Shown here one piece after another: positions 43,659 to 53,785 of a DNA stretch of 64,000 nucleotides (position 1 is the first letter of the stretch; the number at the start of each line of letters is the position of its first letter). The stretch is from NCBI RefSeq assembly GCF_009708175.1, contig NZ_WMBB01000002.1:372001-436000 (forward strand). Direction: 5' to 3'. The translations under genes and the position numbers were made by a program. The stretch is from Nocardia aurantiaca (GTDB lineage Bacteria > Actinomycetota > Actinomycetes > Mycobacteriales > Mycobacteriaceae). Below the pieces are notes generated by a model, which saw only the letters and a list, made by a program, of their open reading frames with translations, did no database searches and was not told the DNA's origin.

Positions 43659-44012
43659 TCAGCCCTCGCCGCCGATATCGAAGAGGTTGCCCTCCGGGTC
43701 TGCCAGCGTCGCCCACTTCACGCCGTATTCGTCGAAGTCCGCGAGGTGTTCGGCCCCGAGGGCGACCGCGCGCTCGACCTCGGCGCGCAGCGCGCTGCCC
43801 GCGCTCAGATCGACGTGCACGACGTTCTTGCCCGGGTTCTTGTCCGGCACCTGGACGAACATGAACGTCGGGGTGGCGGCGGCGTCGTCGATGGTCGCGA
43901 AGTGCTCGTTCGCGCCCTCGTCCACCGGGCGGTCCAGCAACTGCGCGTAGAAGCCCGCCAGCGCGGCGGCGTCGTGGCAGTCGAAGACGATATTGCCGAG
44001 GGACAGTGCCAT
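43659..44012 (-). CDS. VOC-family (glyoxalase-like) protein
   Basis: 117 aa, one vicinal-oxygen-chelate module pair: LGNIVFDCHDAAALAGFYAQLL at the start, VHVDLSAG in the middle and VKWATLADPEGNLFDIGGEG at the end. The usual metal ligands H/E are only partly evident (the first position reads as Asp/Cys/His, VFDCHD), so it may be a binding or resistance protein and not a lyase. ATG with AAGGAGAG. It lies 15 nt downstream of a MerR regulator on the same strand and probably belongs to its regulon. Confidence 0.85.
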   Translation of the reverse strand: MALSLGNIVFDCHDAAALAGFYAQLLDRPVDEGANEHFATIDDAAATPTFMFVQVPDKNPGKNVVHVDLSAGSALRAEVERAVALGAEHLADFDEYGVKWATLADPEGNLFDIGGEG

Positions 44013-44027
44013 GGGTGCTCTCCTTCT

Positions 44028-44837
44028 TCAGAGCCGGCCGATGGGCCAGCAGACTTCGGTGCGGTAGTCGGCGGGCTCGGCGTCACCGGGCCCGACCAGG
44101 TAGATTTCGCGCACGGGTTCGTCGAGCGCGGTGTCGTGTTCGGCCACATGGCTGCCCAGCGCGCCATAGGTGCGGTCGAATTCGGTGAACGGGCCCGCGT
44201 GGACGGCGATGGCGAACCGACGGGCGGGGAGGTCGAGGACTGCCTCGGCGTCGAAGCGGCCCCGATGCCGCTCGTCGATCGGTACGAAGGTGACGACTTC
44301 GCCGCGGTCGTATTCGAAGAACTCCGGCGCGTAGGTGGCGCCGTCCGGTCCGGCGGGTGCGAGGTTCGTGGCGGCCAGCCGCGCGTGCATGGTGCCGTAG
44401 CTGTGCTCACACCACGCGTCGCACTCCTCGCGCGCGACCTCCGATCTCATGGCCAGCACCGGATAGCGTGCGACGGAACGGTATTCGACGCTGATCTCGG
44501 TCGAGGGCAGCAGCAGCGCCCGCAGCGAGGCCACCACGTCGCGAGTGCGCACCAACTCGGCTTCCATGCGTTCGAGATGCGCCCGGATGGCCGCGTCCCG
44601 CGTCGCCTGATCCGGGGCCGCCATGACCGCCTTGATCTCCGGCAGCGGCATGTTCAGCTCGCGCAGCCGCTTGATCAGGTGAGCCTGGTCCACCTGCTCG
44701 GTCGAGTAGAACCGGTAGCCGGAGCTCGGGTCGATCGCGACCGGCTCCAGCAAATCGATCTCGTGGTAGTACCGCAGCGTCTTGATGGTCAGGTAGGTGA
44801 GCCGGGAGAACTCGCCGATCGGAACCGTTGCCGTCAT
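44028..44837 (-). CDS. MerR-family regulator with GyrI-like ligand domain
   Basis: 269 aa from the ATG at 44837. Winged HTH: IGEFSRLTYLTIKTLRYYHE (residues 7-26), then GYRFYSTEQVDQAHLIKRLRELNMPLPEIK, then a coiled-coil dimer helix to about 110. A GyrI/BmrR-type effector domain follows (AMRSEVAREECDAWCEHSYG, ending EVCWPI). BmrR-like members bind lipophilic cations or drugs. A GTG at 44852 would lie on the operator dyad, so the ATG is favoured. The promoter geometry predicts a leaderless mRNA starting near this ATG. It precedes and likely controls the VOC gene. Confidence 0.88.
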   Translation of the reverse strand: MTATVPIGEFSRLTYLTIKTLRYYHEIDLLEPVAIDPSSGYRFYSTEQVDQAHLIKRLRELNMPLPEIKAVMAAPDQATRDAAIRAHLERMEAELVRTRDVVASLRALLLPSTEISVEYRSVARYPVLAMRSEVAREECDAWCEHSYGTMHARLAATNLAPAGPDGATYAPEFFEYDRGEVVTFVPIDERHRGRFDAEAVLDLPARRFAIAVHAGPFTEFDRTYGALGSHVAEHDTALDEPVREIYLVGPGDAEPADYRTEVCWPIGRL

Positions 44838-44850
44838 GCCTACAGCGAAC

Positions 44851-44875
44851 ACTCTCCAGCCGCAGGAGAGTCAAG
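44851..44875 (-). promoter_or_regulatory. MerR-type promoter/operator
   Basis: On the minus strand TTGACT (44875-44870) overlaps the dyad ACTCTCC-n7-GGAGAGT (44871-44851). This fills a long (about 19 bp) spacer as in MerR-activated promoters. The predicted start of transcription falls at or next to the ATG of the regulator. Confidence 0.6.
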
Positions 44876-45050
44876 GCGCTGCGGGAGGTCGCCGGGAAAA
44901 GAGCAGCGCGGCCGGAAATTCGGGAGAGAAAACGGCCACGCACCGGCCATTCCGCTCGAGACAGACCGGTCCCCCCATCCCATGTGGCGAAGGTCGGAGG
45001 ACGCTGGACGACTAGGCTGGGATCAATCGTCCCCGCAGAGAGGAAACGCC

Positions 45051-45386
45051 GTGCAGCCCGGTGAAGGATTCGATTTCCAGCAGTTGATGGCCCAGGCCCA
45101 GCAGATGCAGCAGGCCGTCATGGCCGCGCAGCAGGAAATCTCGGAATCGGAGGTCGAGGGTGAGGCGGGCGGTGGCCTGGTGCGCGCTCGGATCCGCGCC
45201 ACCGGCGAGGTGCTGGCCCTGACCATCGACCCGAAGGTGGTCGATCCCGAGGATGTGGAGACGCTGCAGGATCTGATCATCGGCGCGCTCAATGACGCCA
45301 TGGACACCGCGCAGAACCTGGCCGCCGAGCGGCTGGGCCCGCTGGCCGGCGGATTCGGTGGCGGCGGCGCGCTGCCCGGACTCTGA
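45051..45386 (+). CDS. YbaB/EbfC nucleoid-associated protein
   Basis: 111 aa from the GTG at 45051 (GAGAGAGGAAA upstream); the much longer open frame to the left only shadows other genes. The glutamine/methionine-rich N-terminal helix (FQQLMAQAQQMQQAVMAAQQEI), VRARIRATGEVLALTIDPKVV strands and DLIIGALNDAMDTAQNLAAE helix are standard for this small dimeric DNA-binding protein. The end is a glycine-rich tail. It sits 15 nt before recR, the near-universal ybaB-recR pair involved in recombination repair. Confidence 0.95.
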   Translation: MQPGEGFDFQQLMAQAQQMQQAVMAAQQEISESEVEGEAGGGLVRARIRATGEVLALTIDPKVVDPEDVETLQDLIIGALNDAMDTAQNLAAERLGPLAGGFGGGGALPGL

Positions 45387-45401
45387 TCGGGGATGGCGTA
45401 G

Positions 45402-46010
45402 GTGTACGAGGGTCCGGTTCAGGATCTCATCGACGAGCTGGGCAAACTGCCCGGAGTCGGCCCGAAGAGCGCGCAGCGCATAGCGTTTCATCTCCTCTCG
45501 GTGGAGCCGCCGGAGATCGACCGGCTCCAGGCGGCGCTCCAGAAGGTTCGCGACGGCGTGCGGTTCTGTGCCGTCTGCGGCACCGTCTCCGACGGTGAAC
45601 TGTGCCGTATCTGCGCCGACCCGCGCCGCGACCGGACCATGATCTGCGTGGTCGAGGAACCCAAGGACGTGCAGGCGATCGAGCGCACCCGCGAATTCCG
45701 CGGCCGCTATCACGTACTCGGCGGCGCGCTCGATCCGCTCTCGGGCGTCGGCCCGGACCAGTTGCGGATCCGGGAACTGCTGACCCGCATCGGAAATCAG
45801 GACGACGGCGTGGACGTCACCGAGGTGATCATCGCCACCGATCCGAATACCGAGGGCGAGGCCACGGCCACCTATCTGGTCCGCATGCTGCGCGATTTCC
45901 CGGGTTTGAGCGTGACGCGCCTGGCCTCGGGTCTACCCATGGGCGGCGATCTGGAATTCGCCGACGAATTGACCCTGGGTCGCGCGCTTTCGGGGCGCCG
46001 AGCCCTGTAA
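45402..46010 (+). CDS. recR: recombination mediator RecR
   Basis: 202 aa from GTG. The N-terminal HhH ([23 protein letters not shown]), the zinc finger [16 protein letters not shown], the Toprim domain beginning [21 protein letters not shown] and the closing [27 protein letters not shown] are complete. With RecF/RecO it loads RecA on gapped DNA. Length and motif spacing are normal. Downstream, after 20 nt, a small minus-strand gene is convergent. Confidence 0.97.
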   Translation: MYEGPVQDLIDELGKLPGVGPKSAQRIAFHLLSVEPPEIDRLQAALQKVRDGVRFCAVCGTVSDGELCRICADPRRDRTMICVVEEPKDVQAIERTREFRGRYHVLGGALDPLSGVGPDQLRIRELLTRIGNQDDGVDVTEVIIATDPNTEGEATATYLVRMLRDFPGLSVTRLASGLPMGGDLEFADELTLGRALSGRRAL

Positions 46011-46030
46011 GGGGTTTACCGGGGAGTGGG

Positions 46031-46222
46031 TTATGTCCACGTCGGCGGCGCGGGCAGCGCCGCCGGCTGTGGGCAGGGAATGTGCTGAATGTTCCTGGGG
46101 ATATCCGCCCCCGCCCCGCTGGCGTGCAATGCCACGGCGATAGCGAAGGTAGCCGCCAGCCCGGCGATCACGGCCAAGCCCTTACGCAAAGTCCCCGCGC
46201 TCAGGGATGGGCGTAGCTTCAT
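46031..46222 (-). CDS. small secreted peptide
   Basis: 63 aa with GAGGAG upstream of the ATG. A basic start (MKLRPSLSAGTLRK), a hydrophobic core (GLAVIAGLAATFAIAVALHA) and an alanine-rich exit (SGAGAD) make a convincing signal peptide, leaving a mature part of about 24 residues rich in proline with one cysteine (IPCPQP). No family recognised. It is convergent with recR. Confidence 0.5.
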   Translation of the reverse strand: MKLRPSLSAGTLRKGLAVIAGLAATFAIAVALHASGAGADIPRNIQHIPCPQPAALPAPPTWT

Positions 46223-46366
46223 GTCTCGCTCCTCGCCTCGGTGAGTAATGCGATCAAACTCGGAAACACCGCGTGCAATTAGCGAAATGCTAGCTTTCCT
46301 GTGCGGGTGCGGGCTTCATTGTCGGGGGTCTGATCCGGAAATTGAAATCTGTCCGTTATTCGACGG

Positions 46367-47008
46367 TTAGAACGTGAGGCGTTGCCAATCGACGGCCGCG
46401 AATCCCGAACGATCTCCGGTGGCCCAGCCCCAGATGAGATCGGCCACAATTCGCGAGTCGTTTGCGGTGGCGGCGAAATGCTTGTCGGCGGACCCTTCTC
46501 GGTATTCGATGTCGTAATGGCCGTCCGGATGCCGATAGGTCTGGATGTAGACCTGATCGCCGGTCTCCGCGATCAGATACGGACCGGGTTGTCCCAGCTC
46601 CGGAATCCACAACTCCACCAGTTGCTTTGTCAGATAAGGGAATTCGCCCGCCCCGCCGTGTGTCACGGCGGCCGGCGTCGATCCGGCAGGATCCGCGAGC
46701 CAGGCCAGCTGCGGATCCCACACCGCGTAGCCGCGCGGGGTGCCCAGCTCGAACAGCAGCGAGCGCACGTGGCCGATTGCGTCGTAGGGGGTGGATACGA
46801 ACAGCGCGTCGCCCAGCACGCCGTCGGCGGCGGGCGCCCCCAGGAAGCTGTCCGCCTCCGGCAGTTCGGCATTGCGCTCGTCCAGCTCGGCCGCGATCTC
46901 GGTGGCGGCGTCACCGGCCGGTCTGCCGTCCTGCGCGGTCAGGTACGCGTCCACTTCAGCAGGGGATGTGGCGGCACCGGAGGGCAGCAGAACGAGGTCG
47001 TAGCTCAC
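46367..47008 (-). CDS. conserved-looking protein of unknown function
   Basis: 213 aa from GTG. An N-terminal YDLVLLPSG strand and helix are followed by a C-terminal domain with the pattern DQVYIQTYRHPDGHYDIEYR, then HFAAT...DLIWGWATG and a closing W-x-RL. This is a fold seen in many actinobacterial immunity-like proteins (a sheet ending in an EyReG..dHf motif), but I cannot name the family. No TM or signal. Its start overlaps the preceding minus-strand Cys-rich gene by 53 nt, suggesting a two-gene unit. Confidence 0.65.
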   Translation of the reverse strand: MSYDLVLLPSGAATSPAEVDAYLTAQDGRPAGDAATEIAAELDERNAELPEADSFLGAPAADGVLGDALFVSTPYDAIGHVRSLLFELGTPRGYAVWDPQLAWLADPAGSTPAAVTHGGAGEFPYLTKQLVELWIPELGQPGPYLIAETGDQVYIQTYRHPDGHYDIEYREGSADKHFAATANDSRIVADLIWGWATGDRSGFAAVDWQRLTF

Positions 47009-47243
47009 CTGGCCAGGCTAGTGGCCGGCCGGCGCGCGTCCGCCGCCCGGTCTCCGCGCAGGCGCAGCCGCCGGACATGTCGGCGCAGTCGGCCACGAAC
47101 AGATGCCGCGATCGATCGGCATCGAAACACTCGGATTCGGTGCATTCCACCGATCCGGCGACGTGCACGATCAGTGTGCCGTGACAGTGATCGAGGGCCG
47201 ATTCGCACAGTTGGGACGCACCGCGACCTCCTTCACGCGTCAT
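46956..47243 (-). CDS. small cysteine-rich protein
   Basis: About 95 aa from the ATG at 47243. It carries paired cysteines: LCESALDHCHG (C13, C20), VECTESEC, VADCAD and GGCACAE. I recall similar short mycobacterial/nocardial proteins with a C-x6-CHG start and an ECT-x2-C core that likely bind zinc, but have no name for them. The residues after GGCACAE look non-conserved and overlap the next gene, so the frame may be real only up to there. An antisense frame (47103-47672) is judged a shadow. Confidence 0.45.
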   Translation of the reverse strand: MTREGGRGASQLCESALDHCHGTLIVHVAGSVECTESECFDADRSRHLFVADCADMSGGCACAETGRRTRAGRPLAWPGELRPRSAALRCRHIPC

Positions 47244-47514
47244 GACGGTGTTATCACCAGGGTGCGGCATCTGGCGGGAGGTCACCGCGTGTCGCCCGAA
47301 CTGTCCGAAGACTCCATCGTGTCGGTGCTTCGCGTGGTGAGCTGGACTGATGGGGATCGAGGTTTCCCTCGAGCATCGCACCGTCATCCACACCGACGCG
47401 GGAATCCATCATCACGGCCTCGGTCGACGTGGTTCCGCCGGTCCGGGACGGTGAGTGACGCGCTCGGACTGTGGGCCTCGCCTCCCCGACTTCCAGGTGC
47501 CTATCGCGCCCCTG

Positions 47515-47520
47515 TAAACT
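47515..47520 (+). promoter_or_regulatory. -10 element of the leuA leader transcript
   Basis: TAAACT, preceded by TG, 10 nt before the leader-peptide ATG. It would start transcription near 47527, making the leader peptide almost leaderless. Confidence 0.5.
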
Positions 47521-47530
47521 CGTCGTCATC

Positions 47531-47572
47531 ATGCAGCGGGCACTTCTCCTCAGCCGCCGCGACGGGGTCTGA
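47531..47572 (+). CDS. leuA leader peptide (attenuation)
   Basis: A 13-codon frame, MQRALLLSRRDGV, with three consecutive leucine codons (CTT CTC CTC at 47543-47551). It ends 86 nt before leuA. The region between contains pairing segments (for example ACCGGC near 47577 with GCCGGT near 47614). Stalling on leucine codons when leucyl-tRNA is scarce would alter folding and release leuA expression. Leucine leader peptides before leuA are known in actinobacteria. Confidence 0.75.
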   Translation: MQRALLLSRRDGV

Positions 47573-47652
47573 TACGGACCGGCTCCCGCCGCGGGGATCT
47601 GCCGCGCCGGTCTACCCCATTACCCGGGATCCAGCCACACCCTCGGAGATAA

Positions 47653-49461
<1,809 letters not shown>

Positions 49462-49470
49462 GGATTCTCG

Positions 49471-49513
49471 CCCGATCCTCGCGAACGTGACGACCGATTC
49501 CGCGAGGATCGGG
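49471..49513 (+). terminator. leuA terminator hairpin
   Basis: A perfect 13-bp stem (49471-49483 with 49501-49513) and 17-nt loop, starting 10 nt after the leuA stop. Confidence 0.7.
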
Positions 49514-49881
49514 ATTGAACCCACCGGGTACGCCCGAATCGGGTCGGCGCTCGACGCAGCTGGCCGATAGCCGGCCATCCGCGGGCAAGCTGTTGCGCTC
49601 GCTGTGGCACCAACGCAGCCTGGTGGATCTCGTTCGCCCGGAACAGCAGCGAGATCCCTCAGCTCCGGAACCGGGCGGGATCGCTGACCGGTGACGTGAC
49701 AACCGCACCGGTAGGCGGGTCCCAGCCCTCTTGTGTTCGAAGGCGTTTCGCCCTGTGCGCGGACGACGGACCAGGCCTTGGTCATTGCCGGTGGTGAGCG
49801 GCAGGCGCGTCGATCACATCCGGACGTGTCCGCCGCCTGCCTTGGGTACTATTCTGCCGCAACCGATTCAAGGGAGACTAC
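49514..49881. other. 370-nt gap before the P450 gene
   Basis: No gene seen. It contains an 8-bp hairpin GGATCTCG/CGAGATCC (49625-49657) and, near 49860, AAGGGAG before the P450 GTG. GC content is lower than in the flanking coding regions from here to about 51.8 kb. Confidence 0.45.
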
Positions 49882-51159
49882 GTGGATCCGCAGCAGGGGC
49901 ATCAGGGTGCTACCGCCACCTCGAAGCCGCCGATAGAGGACAACGGTCGAATCCCAATCTACAGTCCAGAGTTCGCGGCCGATCCGCACGGACACTACCG
50001 TCAGATGCGTATCGACTACGGATCTGGCGATGCCGCTGCACCTGGACCGGGCCTGGTGCCAGTTGAGATATGGCCTGGAGTGCCCGCAACCCTGGTCATC
50101 AACTATGCGACTGCGGTGCGTATCCTCAACGACCCCAGTCATTTTCCGGCTGATCCGAGTGTCTGGCAGAGGACTGTGCCTGCCGATATCCCGATCATGC
50201 CGATGGTCGAGTATCGACCCAACGCGATCCGAACCAGCGGGGCCGAGCACGCTCGTTACCGCCGGGCGATCGCCGACGCCCTGGCCGGGATCGATCACAA
50301 CACGGTGCGATCCATGGTGGAGCGTTCCGCCGTCCCGGTGGTCAACACGTTCTGCGAGGACGGCAGGGCTGACGTGTTGAGCCAGTACGCCTTTCCTCTG
50401 GTCTTCTCGGTCTTCTGCCAGACCCTCGGCTGTCCACCGGAAATCGGTGAGCGGGTCGCGGCGGCCATCGCCGGGATGTTCGACGGTGTGGATACGGCAA
50501 CAGTGAACGCGCAAATGGGCGAAGCGTTGCTCGACCTCACCGCTCTGAAGCGAGCTCAACCGGGCGACGACGTCACCACGAGACTGGTCCAGCATCCCGC
50601 CGAACTGACCGACGAGGAGATGGTGCATCAGCTGGTTCTCCTCTTCGCGGCAGGTGTCGAACCACCGCTGAACCTCATCGCCAACACCCTGCTGCTGATG
50701 CTGACCGACAGCCGCTTCACCAGCACTGTTCAAGGAATTCCCCTCCCGACGAGCACCGCCATCGACGAGAGGCTGACAACCGACCCGCCAATGGCGAACT
50801 ACTGCATCACCTATCCGCCCCAGCCCACCCTGATCGAGGGCGTGTGGCTGCCCGCGCATCAGCCGGTCATCATCAGCATGGCCGCATGCAACACCGATCC
50901 AGACCTGAGTTCACACACGGCGGGGGACAATCGATGGAACCTGGCGTTCAGCTCCGGCCCTCACGCTTGTCCTGCGCATGCCCGGCCATTCGGGACGCTG
51001 CTGGCGCGGGAAGTCATCGATCAGCTTCTCGACTACCTCCCGGAAACCAAGCTGGCGGTCCCCGCCAAGGATCTCGTGTGGCGCCCCGGCCCGTTCCATC
51101 GAGCGTTGACCGCCTTGCCCGTGGTGTTCCCACCTTCTCGCCCGTTCCCGATTCTGTAG
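49882..51159 (+). CDS. cytochrome P450, CYP157-like, lacking ExxR
   Basis: 425 aa from GTG with AAGGGAG. Haem loop FSSGPHACPAH with Cys363 and the I-helix FAAGVEPPLNL (A-G-x-E replacing A-G-x-D/E-T) identify a P450. The K-helix reads ERLT (296-299) followed by TDPPMANYC, so the normally invariant ExxR arginine is missing. This, together with WLPAHQPVIISMAACN and VWRPGPFHRALTALPV, recalls CYP157 enzymes associated with Streptomyces conservons, which also break the ExxR rule. No conservon genes adjoin it here. No ferredoxin or reductase partner lies nearby except the distant ferredoxin at 6.8 kb. Substrate unknown; it could have a non-catalytic role. Confidence 0.85.
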   Translation: MDPQQGHQGATATSKPPIEDNGRIPIYSPEFAADPHGHYRQMRIDYGSGDAAAPGPGLVPVEIWPGVPATLVINYATAVRILNDPSHFPADPSVWQRTVPADIPIMPMVEYRPNAIRTSGAEHARYRRAIADALAGIDHNTVRSMVERSAVPVVNTFCEDGRADVLSQYAFPLVFSVFCQTLGCPPEIGERVAAAIAGMFDGVDTATVNAQMGEALLDLTALKRAQPGDDVTTRLVQHPAELTDEEMVHQLVLLFAAGVEPPLNLIANTLLLMLTDSRFTSTVQGIPLPTSTAIDERLTTDPPMANYCITYPPQPTLIEGVWLPAHQPVIISMAACNTDPDLSSHTAGDNRWNLAFSSGPHACPAHARPFGTLLAREVIDQLLDYLPETKLAVPAKDLVWRPGPFHRALTALPVVFPPSRPFPIL

Positions 51160-51824
51160 GCGTAGCACCCCGGCACACCAGACCCACGGTGGTGGCCGGA
51201 CCGCGTTGCGCGGCAATCCAGTACACGCGGTCCGGCTTCCCGCACTCCGTGGCTCGCTGGTGTCTGCCGTCGAGGATCACTCCCAGGCCGTGACGGACCA
51301 GGTCGGGCACGACTACGGCCGTGACCTGTGAATGTTCGCCGCGAGGCTCGAGACAATCTGTGCAACAATGTAATTCGTGATCAATCGGCCGAAGGCAACA
51401 CTGCGGCAACGAATCACGCAGGTCGACGAGGCGATCTTCGTGGTTCAGCGGCGCTTTCGGACTGCTGCCCGGCCGACACGAACAGACCTCCCGCCCCGCC
51501 GTCAAGACCCGATCGGGCGTCCGTGGTCTCGGGAACCTTCTTCGGTGATTCCGCGGCTCCTCGAGAGCCACGGTCGGCACCGCGTCGGCTCCGCTGGCCG
51601 GAGCGCGGATCTCGGTGACCGAGGACCGAGCGGAATTCACATGAAGGTGTGTGGTGCGTCGAGCTTTTGACAGGTAATCGCCCGGCTCCCTCCTGCCGGT
51701 TCCCTGCGGTGTCCGCGTGAGCGGGCGGCAACGGCAGACACTGGTGCGCGGAAGTCCGGCGATGGCCTCGTATGCCCGCGGCGGATGAGTGGCCGCTGGG
51801 ATCGTGAATGAGTAGGAGGCGGTT
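51160..51824. other. 665-nt region with possible gene remnant
   Basis: No complete gene is supported. On the minus strand, from about 51330 down to 51150, a coding-like stretch (QVTAVVVPDLVRHGLGVILD, then ATECGKPDRVYWIAAQRG) has no plausible start or recognised family and may be a decayed gene. Plus-strand frames at 51328-51670 look like shadows. The sequence near 51690-51770 superficially resembles a cobalamin-riboswitch box but does not fold as one. Confidence 0.4.
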
Positions 51825-53591
51825 ATGGATTCGCACGGGCACAAGGAAGATACATCGCTGGCCGAGGTGCTTCGGCACGGCAACCTGGAATTCGACCAGC
51901 ATCTGCAGAGGGTTCTGAGCAACCCGGCCTACTTCGTCACCGAGAAGCAGAGCCAAGAGCAGCGTCGGCAGAACGCTTACGACCAGTTGCACAATCTGGT
52001 CCAGGAGATCGGTAGTACTCGCGATGTCGCCACCGACCTCCCGCGCCTGTTCGCGGTGTTCGACTGGTCGGCGGTGCTGGCGACGGACCTGATTCCGCTG
52101 ATTTCCGGCCACTACAACCTGGCTTCGGGCAGCCTGTCCACCCTGACCGATACCGATTCGGCCGCACCGTATCTGGCGGACCTGGATGACGGGTCCAGCG
52201 TCGGTGTCATGCTGCTGACCGAGTACGGGTGCGGTTCCAACATCCAATTCATGCAGACCACCGCGACCTGGGACGGCGACGGGTTCGTGATCAACACCCC
52301 GAACCCGCGGGCGCGCAAATTCATGCCCAGCGTCGGTATCCCGGTGTCCCGGGTCTGTGTGGTCGGCGCCCGCTTCATCGACGCCGCGGGTGTCGATCAG
52401 GGAGTGCACCTTTTCGCGGCACGGCTGCGCGGCGCCGACGGTGCGGCCGCCCCCGGCGTGACGATCACCCAGCTCGACCACCAGCCGCTGGTCATCATGG
52501 ACAACTCGGTCATCAGCTTCGACAATCTCCGGGTCGAGCGCAGCGCCTGGCTGAGCAACGACCTGGCCACCATCGACGACCAGGGTGTACTGACCTGGCG
52601 AGACGAGGACAGCCGAAAGAGGTCATTCGCTTCGGCGATCAGCCAGCTCACCGTGGGAAGGCTGGCGCTCGCGTCCTGCCTGAACGCCACCGCCCGCGCA
52701 TCGCTGTACATCGCGCTGCGCTATGCCGCCAAGCGGGTGGTGCCGCTGACACCGTTCGACAGTCCGCTCATGGCCGAGCTCCCGCACGTGCGCGACACCC
52801 TGCTGACCGATCTGGCCGGCACCGTCGCCCGGACCATTTACGGGAACGCGATCAAGACATCGCTCGCGGTCAGCGATCTCACCAGCCGTGACACCGTTGT
52901 GTCGGTGATGCTGGCCAAGCACTACATCCAGCTGCACGCCTTGGATACGGTGACCCACTGCCGAATCAGAATGGGTGCGCAGGGCATGTTCAGCGCCAAC
53001 CGCGTGGCCGACTATCTCGGGGTCTGCCACGCGGCCATCACCGGCGAAGGGGACTGCCACGTCCTCGGGTCCGTGGCCGGTCGGGTCCTGGCCAAGCACC
53101 TGGCCGGGAAGCTGCCCCCCGAAGCCGGTGTGCACGATCCCGCCGACCCCGGTGACCGCCTGAGTCTGTTCGCCGCTCGCACCCTGACGATCGTGGAGGA
53201 GACACAGCAGTACTTGGCGACGCCAGGGCTCGAGGGACGGTTGGCGGTCATTCCAGAGGCGCTCGAACTGGCCGAGGCATACTCGGCCGAAGAGACTCTG
53301 CAGTTGCTCCACCAGTATTCCGATCATGCCGAGATCACCGCCGTGCGTGACGTTTTCGCGCTGAGCTACCTCGATCAGCACGCCACGTGGTACCTCATGC
53401 GCGGCCTGCTCGACATCGCCGCCGTCGAGAAGACGAAGCAGCAGCTCCGCCGCGCTCTCGACAACCTGGCCGACAACCTACCCCGACTGCTGGACGCCTT
53501 CGGCTTCACTGATGAGATTCTCGGCGCACCAGTACTTTCCGAGGATCTGCCCGCCGCATGGGACTCCCGTTGCCAGGATTCACGGCGCTGA
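51825..53591 (+). CDS. acyl-CoA oxidase/dehydrogenase-like flavoprotein
   Basis: 588 aa, ATG with TAGGAGG. The layout follows acyl-CoA oxidases: an N-terminal helical domain, a flavin-contact strand GVMLLTEYGCGSNIQFMQT (near 125-145), a beta-domain ending FDNLRVERSAWL, RRSF-like segment SRKRSFASAISQLTVGRLAL, and a C-terminal segment MGAQGMFSANRVADYLGVCH, then ITGEGDCHVL where the EGD glutamate is the likely catalytic base. Length fits the ACOX branch over the 380-aa ACAD branch. It would oxidise an acyl-CoA to enoyl-CoA using oxygen or an electron-transfer flavoprotein. The nearby P450 suggests a small lipid or secondary-metabolite locus; this is an inference. Confidence 0.82.
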   Translation: MDSHGHKEDTSLAEVLRHGNLEFDQHLQRVLSNPAYFVTEKQSQEQRRQNAYDQLHNLVQEIGSTRDVATDLPRLFAVFDWSAVLATDLIPLISGHYNLASGSLSTLTDTDSAAPYLADLDDGSSVGVMLLTEYGCGSNIQFMQTTATWDGDGFVINTPNPRARKFMPSVGIPVSRVCVVGARFIDAAGVDQGVHLFAARLRGADGAAAPGVTITQLDHQPLVIMDNSVISFDNLRVERSAWLSNDLATIDDQGVLTWRDEDSRKRSFASAISQLTVGRLALASCLNATARASLYIALRYAAKRVVPLTPFDSPLMAELPHVRDTLLTDLAGTVARTIYGNAIKTSLAVSDLTSRDTVVSVMLAKHYIQLHALDTVTHCRIRMGAQGMFSANRVADYLGVCHAAITGEGDCHVLGSVAGRVLAKHLAGKLPPEAGVHDPADPGDRLSLFAARTLTIVEETQQYLATPGLEGRLAVIPEALELAEAYSAEETLQLLHQYSDHAEITAVRDVFALSYLDQHATWYLMRGLLDIAAVEKTKQQLRRALDNLADNLPRLLDAFGFTDEILGAPVLSEDLPAAWDSRCQDSRR

Positions 53592-53607
53592 TCCGCCAAG
53601 GCCGATG

Positions 53608-53640
53608 CGGATCGGGTGCCCGGCGTGGGCACCCGATCCG
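53608..53640 (+). terminator. intrinsic terminator hairpin
   Basis: A perfect 14-bp stem (53608-53621 with 53627-53640), 5-nt loop, 16 nt after the acyl-CoA oxidase-like stop. Confidence 0.75.
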
Positions 53641-53785
53641 ATAGGGCGCGGTCAGATGCTTCGTTGTCGCACCTGGCCGGGGGAGGCGGTTCTGCCTCGT
53701 CGCGTCCGGGCGGGTCAACAATGCTAGCGTTGGTTCGCATTAGCGCCGAGCTCTCTGTTCGAGCCGTCGAGCAGATGGGGGACAC

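Noticed and set aside
43746..45050. Long N-terminal extension of the YbaB frame
   Set aside because: Covers the VOC and MerR genes in antisense; YbaB proteins are about 110 residues and the GTG at 45051 has a ribosome site.
51680..51780. Cobalamin-riboswitch-like box on the minus strand (GGGAACCGG then GAGCCGGGCG)
   Set aside because: The following conserved CCCGCAACTG-type segment and outer stem are missing, and no minus-strand cobalamin-related gene follows.
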